DNA from: UBA6911 sp964481255
GTDB lineage: Bacteria; Acidobacteriota; UBA6911
Length of the DNA: 64,000 bases
NCBI GenBank assembly: GCA_964481255.1
Contig: CAYZTZ010000002.1
Coordinates: 45,967-109,966, forward strand
Direction of reading: 5' to 3'
Positions within the stretch are counted from its first letter, which is position 1. Each line of letters opens with the position of its first letter. Of the stretch, positions 50,690-59,978 are shown piece by piece. Position numbers and translations under genes: made by a program. The notes beneath the pieces were generated by a model, which had not been told where the DNA came from, searched no databases, and saw only the letters and a program-made list of their open reading frames with translations.

Positions 50690-53191
50690 TTGTTGAATTC
50701 TGCGAGTCGCCAAGCCCTTGATTCGTTCCGGCGCCGGCCTTGCGGGGGCGGCATCTTCGGTTTGCTGGATCCGCGGGTTCACAGCACCCGCTTGCTTGCT
50801 TTGGGAATCCTGATCTGCCTGGCAGCCTGTTCGTCCGCATGCGGAAGACACAAGGCGCAGGCTAAGCCCCCGGCGCCGCCTCCTTCCGCAACTCAACGAA
50901 CGGAACCTCCCAAAAAAAAGATGCCTCCGGTTTCTCCGGCGCCCCCCGCGGCGGATAAATCAAAGCGCCCCGCTGTTGCGAGGCCTGCCGCAAAGGCTGT
51001 GGAAACCGGCGTCCCGGAGGCCGGGACTTCGCCCGGTCCCGAGATCCGGATCGGTCTGCTCACGGCCGCGAAGGAAATCCGCGTGTCATCTCCGGGTCCC
51101 TACTATCTGTCCGACAGGACGGCCGAATCCATGCCGCTCCTCCTGCAGGGTGATGTGAATGTCCGCCAGGGGCAGGAGGTCGAGGAATCCATCGAGATTT
51201 TCCGCGTCCAGGCGGCCTCCTTCTCCAGGGCGGAAGCGGCTGAAAGCCAGAGAAACGTTTTGGCCGGCCTGTTCACCGTCCCCATCGTCGTGCACGAAAA
51301 TTCCGCGGCGGGCCTGTATCAGGTCAGGCTGGGGGAATTTTCAAAAAAAGAGGACGCGCAGGCTCTTCTCAAGAATCTCGCGGAGGCAGGCTATCCCGAC
51401 GCCTTCGTGGTCCGGGAATCCGTGTCGGCCGGAGGCGGCAAAGCCACCTTCGTCCTGCGCGGCCAGGACGGGTTCGAACGGAGGAGTTCGACGGGCTTTC
51501 TTCTCCAGCCGGCCTCGCCGCGGGATCTTCTTTCCTTGAATGGGAAGCCCTATCGGGGCGCTCTGGACATTATGCCGGACGCGAACGGGCGCATGACGGT
51601 CGTCAACCAGCTGGCGATGGAGGACTACCTGCTCGGCGTCGTCCCCGCCGAGATCAGCCCGACCCAATACCCGGAATTCGCGGCGCTGGCGGCCCAGGCC
51701 ATCGCCGCAAGGACTTACGCCCTCAAGAACATGGGGCGTTACCGCTCCATGGGCTTCGATTTGAGCGCCGACACAAGGACACAGGTGTACGACGGGGCCG
51801 CCGCGGAAAAGGAGGCCACCAACGAGGCGGTGCGCCGGACATCCGGCCTGGCGATCTATTACGGGGATCAGCTTATCGACGCCATGTATATGTCCACATG
51901 CGGGGGCCGCACCGAGGATTACTCCCTTGTCTTCGACGCACCGCCGGTTCCGTATCTGAAGAGCGTCTTTTGCGCCGTCGAAGGAGGCGTTGAAAACAGT
52001 GAAATGATCCTGGAGGGAGAACACGCTCTGGAACAGGTGATCCTATCGGACGAGGGAACGGTCGCCAATCGCAACATCGAGCTGGCCCGTCTTCTCGGAT
52101 TAATCGATGCCGGCACCGAAATGTCCGCGGAGTTTCTCGCGGGCGCCATCGGGAAAGGCGAAGCCGAACAATGGATCCGCGACGCGTCGAGGATCGGCCC
52201 GAGGCCCGATCCGGGCGATTATTCTTCAAGCGCGCAGTCAGGCACGCGGGCCGGCTTTCTCGTGCTTGCGGCGCAAGCATTCTTCGGCGCGGACGAGATT
52301 GAGAGAAGGACGTCCGCCAGGGACGTGGACTATTACATGGGCAACCTCCGGGACGGGGATGCGGTGCAGGGACAGGCCCGATCCGTTCTCGCCTACCTGA
52401 TGCAAAGAGGACTGTGGCATCCTCATCCGGACAATACCGCCCGGCCGGACGCGCCGATGAGCCGGGGCGAGGCGCTTTTCCTTCTTCAGCGCTGGGTGGA
52501 GTCCGCCAGGCCCGACATCCTGCGCCGGGGGACGTTCGTCGACGCCGTTCCTCCGCAAGCGAATTCCGGTCCCGAGCGCGCGATCCGCATCAAAGGGGGC
52601 AGCCGCACGCAGGAATTTCCCGTTTCCCCGAAGCCGCGCCTGTTCAGGCTGGACCGGGGACGGGTGACGCCCGTGAGCAGCCTGCGGCTGATAGGAAATG
52701 AGAAGCTGTCCTTCCACGTCGACGCGCTCGGGAAGATCGATTTCATCGAGGCGGAACTGAATCCGACCGGGGCCTCCAGCGACCGTTATTCCCCCGTGGC
52801 CACGTGGGACATGATTCTCACGCGCTCGGCGGTGGCGGAAAAACTGCGTCCCCTGGCCGGCGATATCGGAGAGTTCCGAGACCTGCAGCCGGCGCGCCTG
52901 GGCAATTCCGGGCGGGCGGTCCAGATTCAGGTCGTCGGCAGCCGCGGTTCGGCGGTCCTGAACGGCTACAAGGTCCGGAACGCCCTCGGACTGCGCGACA
53001 CGCTGTTCACGATCACGCGCGAGCTTCACCCCGACGGCAGCATCGCCAGTTTTCGATTTCACGGACGGGGATGGGGACACGGCGTCGGGTTGTGCCAGGT
53101 CGGAGCCTTCGGCATGGCGCGCGCCGGACGCAGCTATGAGGAAATACTCAAAGCCTACTATCAGGGCGTGGAGATCCGCAGGGCCTATTAG
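50690..53191 (+). CDS. SPOR and SpoIID/LytB domain lipoprotein
   Basis: An 833-residue envelope protein. A lipoprotein signal (LLALGILICLAAC, Cys near residue 47) is followed by a Pro-rich linker and a SPOR domain (about 170-240, FRVQAASFSRAEAAES and YQVRLGEFSKKEDAQALL). The SpoIID core begins near 285 (MEDYLLGVVPAEI, AAQAIAARTYALKNMG, STCGGRTEDY near 401-410) and closes at GWGHGVGLCQVGAFGMARAG near 792-811, with about 350 residues inserted between. SpoIID proteins are lytic transglycosylases acting on denuded glycan strands, and SPOR domains bind such strands. TTG 50690 has GAGG upstream; TTG 50762 gives a more normal signal peptide. Confidence 0.88.
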   Translation: MLNSASRQALDSFRRRPCGGGIFGLLDPRVHSTRLLALGILICLAACSSACGRHKAQAKPPAPPPSATQRTEPPKKKMPPVSPAPPAADKSKRPAVARPAAKAVETGVPEAGTSPGPEIRIGLLTAAKEIRVSSPGPYYLSDRTAESMPLLLQGDVNVRQGQEVEESIEIFRVQAASFSRAEAAESQRNVLAGLFTVPIVVHENSAAGLYQVRLGEFSKKEDAQALLKNLAEAGYPDAFVVRESVSAGGGKATFVLRGQDGFERRSSTGFLLQPASPRDLLSLNGKPYRGALDIMPDANGRMTVVNQLAMEDYLLGVVPAEISPTQYPEFAALAAQAIAARTYALKNMGRYRSMGFDLSADTRTQVYDGAAAEKEATNEAVRRTSGLAIYYGDQLIDAMYMSTCGGRTEDYSLVFDAPPVPYLKSVFCAVEGGVENSEMILEGEHALEQVILSDEGTVANRNIELARLLGLIDAGTEMSAEFLAGAIGKGEAEQWIRDASRIGPRPDPGDYSSSAQSGTRAGFLVLAAQAFFGADEIERRTSARDVDYYMGNLRDGDAVQGQARSVLAYLMQRGLWHPHPDNTARPDAPMSRGEALFLLQRWVESARPDILRRGTFVDAVPPQANSGPERAIRIKGGSRTQEFPVSPKPRLFRLDRGRVTPVSSLRLIGNEKLSFHVDALGKIDFIEAELNPTGASSDRYSPVATWDMILTRSAVAEKLRPLAGDIGEFRDLQPARLGNSGRAVQIQVVGSRGSAVLNGYKVRNALGLRDTLFTITRELHPDGSIASFRFHGRGWGHGVGLCQVGAFGMARAGRSYEEILKAYYQGVEIRRAY

Positions 53192-53226
53192 AACAGGATT
53201 GGAGATCCAGCCGAGGGGCTTCTCCC

Positions 53227-53293
53227 CTTGAAATCCCCGCGCGCAGGACAGGATGGTAAATTCGAGACTTTGGGTCGCGCGCGGGGATTCAAG
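53227..53293. repeat. Long near-perfect inverted repeat (stem-loop)
   Basis: CTTGAAATCCCCGCGCGC (53227-53244) and GCGCGCGGGGATTCAAG (53277-53293) are complementary except for one extra base, around a 32-base loop. The stem is GC-rich, with no T-run after it. It lies 35 bases after the SpoIID-domain gene. It could be a transcription or mRNA-stability element, or a small mobile-repeat remnant. Confidence 0.75.
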
Positions 53294-53320
53294 AAGTCAG
53301 GAGTCGGAAGTCAGGAGAGG
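53293..53320 (+). repeat. Two tandem copies of a 14-base repeat
   Basis: GAAGTCAGGAGTCG (53293-53306) is followed by GAAGTCAGGAGAGG (53307-53320); each unit itself contains two related heptamers. It starts exactly at the end of the inverted repeat. Simple arrays of this GAAGTCAGGAGTC kind occur in intergenic DNA of many genomes. The remaining 53321-53504 shows no gene. Confidence 0.65.
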
Positions 53321-53504
53321 AATACGGAAGAAAGAAGCAATTCCACATCCGCTTTCCCTTCTGTTGAAGCACCGGGAGGCCAGCGCTGAACCGGGAACTT
53401 CATTTCTTGAACTATTGGAGCCTGAGATTTTTCGAGTAAGCATCCAGGATTCGAGACGGAGACCCGGGGAGAGGCAGTCCGCCGTCGAATCCCGAATTGT
53501 TTCC

Positions 53505-53600
53505 ATGGATCGCCGCCGTTCCCAATTGCTCGGAATCATCCTCCTGGCAGCGCTTTTGCTGCTGATCGCCTGCATCCGCTATTATTTCAGACTTGGGTGA
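53505..53600 (+). CDS. Possible 31-residue single-span membrane peptide
   Basis: An ATG at 53505 opens a short frame whose product has four basic residues, then about 19 hydrophobic residues (LLGIILLAALLLLIAC) and a short YYFRLG tail. It ends 5 bases before the miaA start. No ribosome site is visible. It may be a small membrane peptide or a chance frame in a gap of 413 bases. Confidence 0.25.
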   Translation: MDRRRSQLLGIILLAALLLLIACIRYYFRLG

Positions 53601-53604
53601 GAGC

Positions 53605-54540
53605 GTGTCGAACGAATATCCCGGAATCGTTATCCTAGGCCCCACGGCCTCGGGGAAAACCCGCCTGGCCCTCGCCCTGGCTCCTCTCTTCCAAGGCGAA
53701 ATCGTGAGTTGCGACGCGCTCCAGGTTTACAGGCACATGGATATAGGCACGGCCAAGGCCTCTGCGTCCGAGCGTCGATCCATCCGTCATCACATGCTGG
53801 ACATCCGGAATCCCGACGAGGATTTTTCATCAGGGGACTACCAGAGAACGGCAAGACGCGCCCTGCAGGAGATCCGCAACCGCGGCGCCGTCCCCTTTGT
53901 GGTGGGGGGGTCCGGTTTCTACCTCCGGTCGCTGATCGACGGGCTGTTCGAAGGCCCTTCGCGCTCGGAGGAACTGAGGGCCCGAATGCGGCGGATCGTG
54001 AACCGCAGAGGCCCCGTAACCCTGCATCGGGCTCTCGGCCGCGTGGATACCGCGTCGGCCCGCCGGATCGCAGAGACCGACACGGCGCGCATCATCCGCG
54101 CCTATGAAGTCTATCTTGTCAGCGGGAAACCCATGAGCTGGTGGCAACAGCAGCCGAGAGACGCTCTCCGGGAATACCGTTGGCTGAAGCTCGGCATACA
54201 GCTGCCGCGCGAAGATCTGTACGCGAGAATCAACCGGCGCGTCGAAGAGATGTTCCGCGGCGGTTTGCTCGAGGAGGTCCGATGGCTGCTCGCGACGTAC
54301 CCAAGGACCTGCCAGGCCTTCAAGGCTATCGGGTACCGCCAGGCGGCCGGATACATCGAAGGGAGACTTTCCCTGGAAGAAGCGATTGAGGAAACCAAAA
54401 TGGAAAGCCGGCGTTACGCCAAAAGGCAGCGGACCTGGTTCCGCTCGGACCCGTCCGTCGTGTGGCTGGACGGCCGTCTGGAATTCCACGAGCTCATGGA
54501 AAAGGCATCGAGTCTGATAGCAGAGTTTGTGAAAACCTAG
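53605..54540 (+). CDS. miaA: tRNA dimethylallyltransferase
   Basis: A 311-residue enzyme adding a dimethylallyl group to N6 of A37 in tRNAs reading UNN codons. The P-loop ILGPTASGKTRLALALA is at about residues 9-25, SCDALQVYRHMDIGTAKAS near 35-53, HHMLDI and VVGGSGFYLRSLIDGL near 100-115. The C-terminal IGYRQAAGYIEG and KRQRTWFR segments contact tRNA. GTG 53605 is preferred because GGTGAGA lies just upstream; a TTG at 53593 adds four residues without a site. It is a single gene between two gaps. Confidence 0.95.
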   Translation: MSNEYPGIVILGPTASGKTRLALALAPLFQGEIVSCDALQVYRHMDIGTAKASASERRSIRHHMLDIRNPDEDFSSGDYQRTARRALQEIRNRGAVPFVVGGSGFYLRSLIDGLFEGPSRSEELRARMRRIVNRRGPVTLHRALGRVDTASARRIAETDTARIIRAYEVYLVSGKPMSWWQQQPRDALREYRWLKLGIQLPREDLYARINRRVEEMFRGGLLEEVRWLLATYPRTCQAFKAIGYRQAAGYIEGRLSLEEAIEETKMESRRYAKRQRTWFRSDPSVVWLDGRLEFHELMEKASSLIAEFVKT

Positions 54541-54896
54541 AGACGCCATGTCCGCAGTCGGAGCGATTCGGGCATGCCGTCGAGGCGCTGCCGCCGGTCC
54601 TTGGCCGGATATCCCTCGAATCCAAGGCCCCAGCACCGGCAGGACCCGAGGCAGCGCCCTCCGGAATTCTGCGAGCGCACTTTCCGTGCCACCGCCCGGC
54701 GGGCAATCGCGTCTCGGGGAATTCGTTGAATGCGCGGCCTTTAGAGACGATTGCCGGAATCGGCGCGCGGATAAAAATGATTAAGGATGCTCACTTGAGC
54801 AAACCCAAATGAAGCCCGCCGCGCCAAACGCGAACACCGTACGGCTCTGGAGCAGCCGCACTCACAAAGACCCCAGACGTCGCGGAATTTCCGTTC

Positions 54897-54902
54897 TATA
54901 AT
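54897..54902 (+). promoter_or_regulatory. -10 element overlapping the gatB start region (leaderless transcript likely)
   Basis: A perfect TATAAT ends 6 bases before the gatB ATG (54909). A transcript starting at the usual 7 bases after the box begins at the A of that ATG. The -35 candidate at 17 bp spacing is CAGACG (54874-54879), matching GAC only. No ribosome site exists before the ATG. The rest of the 368-base gap (54541-54896) holds a CCTTGG/CCAAGG inverted pair near 54600-54630 and nothing else I can name. Confidence 0.55.
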
Positions 54903-54908
54903 GATCGT

Positions 54909-56390
54909 ATGAGATATGATGCTGTGATAGGGCTCGAAGTGCACGCGCAGCTGCTTACGCGCAGCAAGCTTTTCTGCGGCTGCAGCACGCAATTCGGGGC
55001 TCCGCCCAATTCCAACACATGCCCCGTCTGTTTGGGCCTTCCCGGAGCTCTCCCCGTCCTAAACCGGGAAGCCGTCGCCATGGCGGTCAAGACCGCCCTG
55101 GCATTGGGCTGCCGGATCAACACCGTATCCGTTTTCGCGCGGAAGAATTACTTTTACCCGGACCTGCCCAAAGGTTACCAGATCTCGCAATTCGACCGCC
55201 CCCTGGGAGAGCACGGGCGCGTGACCGTTTTTTCCGGCCAAAGGTCGGAGACAGGAAAAATCACGGGCTGGAAGGAAAAAACCTTCGGCATCACCCGCCT
55301 CCACCTGGAGGATGACGCCGGGAAATCGATTCACGAAGGGATGCCCGAAGCCGCTGCAAAATCCTACGTCAATCTGAACCGATGCGGCGTTCCGCTGGTG
55401 GAAATCGTCAGCGAGCCCGACTTCCGAACCAGCCAGGAAGCTTACGATTTCCTGACGCACCTGCGCAGGACCCTTCTCTATCTGGGCGTGTGCGACGGCA
55501 ATATGGAAGAGGGGAGCCTGCGGTGCGACGCGAACGTCTCCGTCCGGCCCGCGGGCTCGGAACGTTTCGGCACCAAGGTCGAGATCAAGAACCTCAATTC
55601 CTTCCGGTTCCTGCAGAGAGCCCTGGATTATGAAATCGAGCGTCAGACGCGCCTTGTGTCCGAAGGCGGCGAAATCGTTCAGGAAACGCGCCTATGGGAC
55701 GAGTCGGAGGGGCGCACCTGCCCGATGCGCAGCAAGGAGGAGGCCCACGATTATCGCTATTTCCCGGAACCGGACCTGCCGCCGTTAAGATTGGATCCCG
55801 GGTGGATCGAGGGCGTGAGACAAGGGCTCCCGGAGCTCCCCGCCGCCAGAATGAAACGGATGATGGAACAATACGGCCTTGCAGCGGACGACGCCCTGCT
55901 TCTGACCGCCACCTCCTCTATGGCGGACTATTATGAAGAGTGCGCGAAGCAATCCGGGAATCCCCGCTCGTCCGCCAATTGGATCATGGGGGACCTTGCC
56001 TATGTCCTCAAGAGTTCCGGCGTGGATATACGCGATTGCCCCGTCCCGCCGGGACATTTGGCCGCATTGATCCGGGCCGTGGATTCAGGGGAAATCTCGG
56101 GGAAGATCGCGAAAACGGTCTTTGAGGAAATGGTCCGAAGCGCGGAGGAGCCGGCAACCGTCATCCGGCGCCTGGGACTCGTTCAAATGAGTGACGCCTC
56201 CAGTCTGGGGGCCGTCATCGACGCGGTCCTGGCCTCCAACCCGAAACAGGTGGCCGAATACCGAGCCGGGAAGGCAAAGGTTTTCGGTTATTTCGTCGGC
56301 CTGGTGATGAAGGAAACGAAGGGGAGGGCCAATCCGCAAATCGTCAACGATTTGCTCCAAAGCAAGCTCGGCGGCGGACCCGATCCATAG
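54909..56390 (+). CDS. gatB: Aspartyl/glutamyl-tRNA amidotransferase subunit B
   Basis: A 493-residue subunit of GatCAB, which amidates mischarged Glu-tRNA-Gln or Asp-tRNA-Asn. YDAVIGLEVHAQLLT opens the protein, then FCGCSTQFGAPPNSNTCPVC with the zinc-type cysteines (first part near 24-36), and NRCGVPLVEIVSEPDF near 155-170. The kinase-like cradle domain runs to about 295, then a helical and YqeY-like tail (VAEYRAGKAKVFGYFVG near 458-474). Subunits gatA and gatC are not adjacent. It starts on an ATG placed where its own promoter would initiate. Confidence 0.96.
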   Translation: MRYDAVIGLEVHAQLLTRSKLFCGCSTQFGAPPNSNTCPVCLGLPGALPVLNREAVAMAVKTALALGCRINTVSVFARKNYFYPDLPKGYQISQFDRPLGEHGRVTVFSGQRSETGKITGWKEKTFGITRLHLEDDAGKSIHEGMPEAAAKSYVNLNRCGVPLVEIVSEPDFRTSQEAYDFLTHLRRTLLYLGVCDGNMEEGSLRCDANVSVRPAGSERFGTKVEIKNLNSFRFLQRALDYEIERQTRLVSEGGEIVQETRLWDESEGRTCPMRSKEEAHDYRYFPEPDLPPLRLDPGWIEGVRQGLPELPAARMKRMMEQYGLAADDALLLTATSSMADYYEECAKQSGNPRSSANWIMGDLAYVLKSSGVDIRDCPVPPGHLAALIRAVDSGEISGKIAKTVFEEMVRSAEEPATVIRRLGLVQMSDASSLGAVIDAVLASNPKQVAEYRAGKAKVFGYFVGLVMKETKGRANPQIVNDLLQSKLGGGPDP

Positions 56391-56392
56391 AA

Positions 56393-57001
56393 ATGGGAGC
56401 TCGTGTTTTTATGGCTCAGGATGCAAGCGGGACCGGCAGGACGGGCCGTTCCGAAAAAAGAACGAAAGCGACCGATCTGCGCCGGGAGCAGATCCGGTCC
56501 AAGCTCGCACGGCCGATGCGGAACGGCGGAGAACATCCGCGTTTTGTCGCGGACGTGATGCTGGGCCGCCTGGCGAAATGGCTCCGCATCGCCGGGTTCG
56601 ACGTCCTGTACTCCAACCGGTTTTCCGACGACGAGCTTGTCGCGATTTCCAACCGCGAACGGCGCATATTGCTGTCCCGCGACACCGGGCTCCTCGTCCG
56701 GAAGGCTGTCCAGGATTTCATCTTTCTGGAAAGCGAGGATATCGGGGAACAGATCCGGCAGGTCCTCGACACCCTTCGGGCCCGCCGCCTCCCCCTTATG
56801 TTCACGCGGTGCCTCGAGTGCAACGAAACCCTCGTGGAAGCGCCGCGCAAGAGCGTCAGGGACCGAATCCCGGTATTTGTCTACAGAACGCAAGATCGAT
56901 TTATGTCGTGTCCCAAGTGCGGAAAGGTTTTCTGGGCCGGGACGCACCGCCGATCTGCGGTGCGGACTCTGGGAAACCTCTTGCCGCGTTCCTTCTCCTG
57001 A
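56393..57001 (+). CDS. Mut7-C RNase-domain protein with zinc ribbon
   Basis: A 202-residue protein with a basic N-terminal tail (about residues 1-48) and a Mut7-C (PF01927) domain. The PIN-like part has FVADVMLGRLAKWLRIAGFD (quoted in part: DVMLGRLAKWLR near 54-65), with conserved acidic residues and LLSRDTGLL near 94-102. Two CxxC pairs (CLEC near 138, CPKC near 173) form a zinc ribbon. The family is related to PIN nucleases and the C-terminus of the exonuclease Mut-7, but its bacterial role is not settled. The ATG at 56393 is 2 bases after gatB; ATG 56411 is also possible. Confidence 0.82.
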   Translation: MGARVFMAQDASGTGRTGRSEKRTKATDLRREQIRSKLARPMRNGGEHPRFVADVMLGRLAKWLRIAGFDVLYSNRFSDDELVAISNRERRILLSRDTGLLVRKAVQDFIFLESEDIGEQIRQVLDTLRARRLPLMFTRCLECNETLVEAPRKSVRDRIPVFVYRTQDRFMSCPKCGKVFWAGTHRRSAVRTLGNLLPRSFS

Positions 57002-57010
57002 ACGGAGGTT

Positions 57011-57583
57011 ATGGTGCAAACGCTTATATATGGCGCATGGGTGGCGGCCTGTCTCGCATGGGCCGCGGTGGGCTCAAGGGCGGCGGATGCGCCGGGATCG
57101 TCGCCGACGTCTCCCGCGCGCGCCGGCGTCACGGTGTCCGGTATCCTGGAGTGCGGTGAAGGCTACACGTCTCATGAACTCTACGACATGAAGATCACGC
57201 TGTTGGAAGTCCTCCGGGCCGGGGAAGCGCTGGCCAGAATCCGGGAAGCCGGTATCTCTCCGAATCCCCCGGCGGCGGGTTTCGATTACATCCTGGCGAA
57301 GATACGATTTGAATATTACGCCAGAGGGCTGCCGGGCCGCTGCGTTCACCACCTGCATCCGGAACAGTTCACGGCCTATTCCTCCGGAGGGGAGGCTTAT
57401 GAGGCCGCGTCCGTTGCGACACCGGATCCCCCTCTGCGCAAGAACCTGAAATCAGGGGAGACCGTTGAGGGCTGGATTGCCTTTTCCGTGAGCCGGGAGG
57501 ACACGGATCCGCTGTTGTTCTATTCCGCAGACACGGGCGGGGCCATTACCCATGGGGGCGGCAAGTGGTTCCTTCTGCGCTGA
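57011..57583 (+). CDS. Secreted protein, DUF4352-like beta-sandwich
   Basis: A 190-residue protein with a signal peptide (about residues 1-25, ending SRA-A) and one domain. The pattern ILAKIRFEYYARGL, QFTAYSSGG and SGETVEGWIAFSVSRED, followed by LLFY, resembles DUF4352-type immunoglobulin-like extracellular domains. In those domains a conserved gain-of-function phrase GE-x-V-x-G-W-I-x-F is typical. No catalytic residues can be named. It sits between the Mut7-C gene and rnr, overlapping rnr by 19 bases, so it is probably cotranscribed with both. Its function is unknown. Confidence 0.7.
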   Translation: MVQTLIYGAWVAACLAWAAVGSRAADAPGSSPTSPARAGVTVSGILECGEGYTSHELYDMKITLLEVLRAGEALARIREAGISPNPPAAGFDYILAKIRFEYYARGLPGRCVHHLHPEQFTAYSSGGEAYEAASVATPDPPLRKNLKSGETVEGWIAFSVSREDTDPLLFYSADTGGAITHGGGKWFLLR

Positions 57584-59760
57584 CGAAAGACCGGAAGGAT
57601 CAGGTCATTCGCTTTATCCGCAACCTCGCGGCGAATCGCTTTACCTTCCGCGATGTCGTCCGGATGCTGGACCTGGCGAGCGACGACCGCAGAAGCCTCC
57701 AGCGCTTTCTCGATGAACTGGATTCCGAAGGAATGATCCGGCGCGTCAAACGGGGACAGTACGCGGTGGCGGCGCGGGAGAACCTGGTCTCCGGAATCCT
57801 GAGCTGCCATCGGGACGGATACGGCTTCCTGGCGCCGGACGATCGCTCGCTTTACAGGGAAGACATCTTCATCCCCGCCAGAAATATGGGCGACGCCCTG
57901 CATGAAGACCGCGTCCTTGTGCGAGTGGCGCCCAGGGAGCGGATCCGGACAAGGGGCCGCAGGCGAACCGAGAGCAGGGAGGAGACGCGAAGCAGACTTG
58001 AGGGGACCGTCGTCCGGGTGCTGGAGAGAAAACGCTCGACCATCGTCGGGCGTTACCGCGCGCATATTCGATTCCCCTATGTCGAGCCGCTGGACAGCCG
58101 GATCCTGTGCGACATCCGGATTCCCTATCATGCGGCGCGGGAAGCCAGGGACGGTCAGATCGTGGCGGTCGAGATGACTCTGCCTCCCGGAAGGAACCAG
58201 ATCCCCCAGGGCAGGGTCACCGAGATCCTCGGGTATCCCGGAGATCCCGGAATCGAATACAGAATCGTCGAGCACAAGTTCGGGCTGCCGGTGAATTTCA
58301 GCCCCGAATCTCTGCGCGAGGCCGACAAACTGCCGGACGGCGTCCTCGACGAGGACCTCGCGGGACGCGAGGACCTCCGCGAGGAGATCGCCGTCACCAT
58401 TGACGGCGAGACCGCCAGGGATTTCGACGACGCGATCAGTCTCAGGAGGCTCCCGTCGGGAAACTTCCTCCTGGGGGTGCACATCGCGGATGTATCCCGC
58501 TACGTCATGGAGGGCTCGGCCCTCGACGCGGATGCCTATGAGCGCGGGACATCGGTCTATTTCCCCGATCGGGCCATCCCGATGCTCCCGCCCAAGCTCT
58601 CGAGCGGGATCTGCAGCCTCCAGCCCGGCGTGGACAGGCTTGTCCTATCGGCGCTCATGGAAATCGACGCCAGGGGAAAGATCGTCGGAAAGCGTTTCCT
58701 CGAAGGGGTTCTCCGCAGCCGCGCGCGGCTGACCTACACGTCCGTGGCGCGAATCCTGGTGGACCGCGACGGCGAAGAAAGCGCGCGCTATGCCGCGCTC
58801 GTCCCTCTCCTGGAAACTATGGAAGAGCTTTGCCGTCTCCTTTCCCGAAGGAGATACCGGCGCGGGGCGCTCGATTTTGACCTGCCGGAGGCCGATATCC
58901 AGTTCTCCGAGAGCGGGAAAATACTCCGTGTCGTACCCGCGGAACGCAATATTGCCCACCGGATCGTCGAGGAATTCATGCTCGCGGCCAACGAATGCGT
59001 CGCCGAGAAACTGGCCGCCTCGGGCGGACCTGCGCTCTATCGCGTCCATGAAAAACCGGATCCCGCCAAGGTGGACGAGTTCGCGGAGTTCGTCGCGGCC
59101 CTCGGCTACCGTCTTGAAAAGCGCGACGGGGAGTATCGTCCCCGGGATTTCCAGAAATTCATCGCCCAACTGGAGGGGAAAAGCGAACAGAGGTTCCTGA
59201 CCTATCTGATGCTGCGCTCATTTATGCAGGCGCACTACTCGGAGCGGAATATCGGGCATTTCGGGCTGGCGTCGTCCGTCTACACGCACTTTACTTCCCC
59301 CATCCGCCGCTACCCGGATCTCGTGGTGCATCGGCTTCTGAAGGAATGTCTCCGGCGGGAACCCTCCGCGGCCTGGAGGGAACGGATCTCGGGGCGTCTC
59401 CCCCGGGTGGCGCTTCACGCGTCCTCGCGGGAGCGGATCGCCGACGAGGCGGAAAGGGAAATCGAGCGCGTCAAGAAGGCCCAGTTTATGGGGGACAAGG
59501 TCGGAGAAACATTCGACGCGGTCGTCCTCTCCGTTTCCCGGCAGGGGTTCTTTGTGGAATTGCTGGATCCCTATGTCGAGGGCTTCGTACCGCTGGAAAC
59601 GCTCCCGCACGACCTTTACGCCTATCAGGAAAGGTCCCGCGCCATCGTCGGGAAACGCGGACGCGGGCGCTATCAGGCGGGAACCAAGACCAGGGTGCGC
59701 CTCGACCGCGTCGATCGGGAAACCGCGCGTCTCTATTTCTCGGTGATCCGTGATTCATGA
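57565..59760 (+). CDS. rnr: Ribonuclease R
   Basis: A 731-residue 3'-to-5' exoribonuclease of the RNase II/R family that degrades structured RNA. Residues about 8-65 are a winged helix, about 75-215 two cold-shock domains (GYGFLAPDDRSLYREDIFIP), about 265-600 the RNB catalytic domain with GETARDFDDAISL near 283-295 holding the metal-binding aspartates, and about 640-725 an S1 domain (GETFDAVVLSVSRQGFFVELL, quoted in part). The lysine-rich C-terminal tail of E. coli RNase R is missing. The GTG at 57565 overlaps the preceding gene. The 268-base gap after it holds no gene. Confidence 0.94.
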   Translation: MVPSALTKDRKDQVIRFIRNLAANRFTFRDVVRMLDLASDDRRSLQRFLDELDSEGMIRRVKRGQYAVAARENLVSGILSCHRDGYGFLAPDDRSLYREDIFIPARNMGDALHEDRVLVRVAPRERIRTRGRRRTESREETRSRLEGTVVRVLERKRSTIVGRYRAHIRFPYVEPLDSRILCDIRIPYHAAREARDGQIVAVEMTLPPGRNQIPQGRVTEILGYPGDPGIEYRIVEHKFGLPVNFSPESLREADKLPDGVLDEDLAGREDLREEIAVTIDGETARDFDDAISLRRLPSGNFLLGVHIADVSRYVMEGSALDADAYERGTSVYFPDRAIPMLPPKLSSGICSLQPGVDRLVLSALMEIDARGKIVGKRFLEGVLRSRARLTYTSVARILVDRDGEESARYAALVPLLETMEELCRLLSRRRYRRGALDFDLPEADIQFSESGKILRVVPAERNIAHRIVEEFMLAANECVAEKLAASGGPALYRVHEKPDPAKVDEFAEFVAALGYRLEKRDGEYRPRDFQKFIAQLEGKSEQRFLTYLMLRSFMQAHYSERNIGHFGLASSVYTHFTSPIRRYPDLVVHRLLKECLRREPSAAWRERISGRLPRVALHASSRERIADEAEREIERVKKAQFMGDKVGETFDAVVLSVSRQGFFVELLDPYVEGFVPLETLPHDLYAYQERSRAIVGKRGRGRYQAGTKTRVRLDRVDRETARLYFSVIRDS

Positions 59761-59978
59761 GCACGGCGCCTCATAGAACGACCCGAATGTTCTCCGGATG
59801 GCGCCCCCGGAAGAGGCACTCCTTTTCCTCGCGGGCGGCGAACCCCGCGCAGGCGCGTTGCCCCCCGGGCTCTTATGCGGCAGCTGAAGGAGGTTCGCGT
59901 CATTAAATACAGATCCGCTGATCCGCTTTGAAAATCTGCGCATCGAATTCAAGATCAGACACGGACAGTTTTCCCGCC

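Noticed and set aside
54548..54784. 78-codon frame in the miaA-gatB gap
   Set aside because: No ribosome site, no domain, and a composition rich in Arg, Gly and Pro as in shadow frames.
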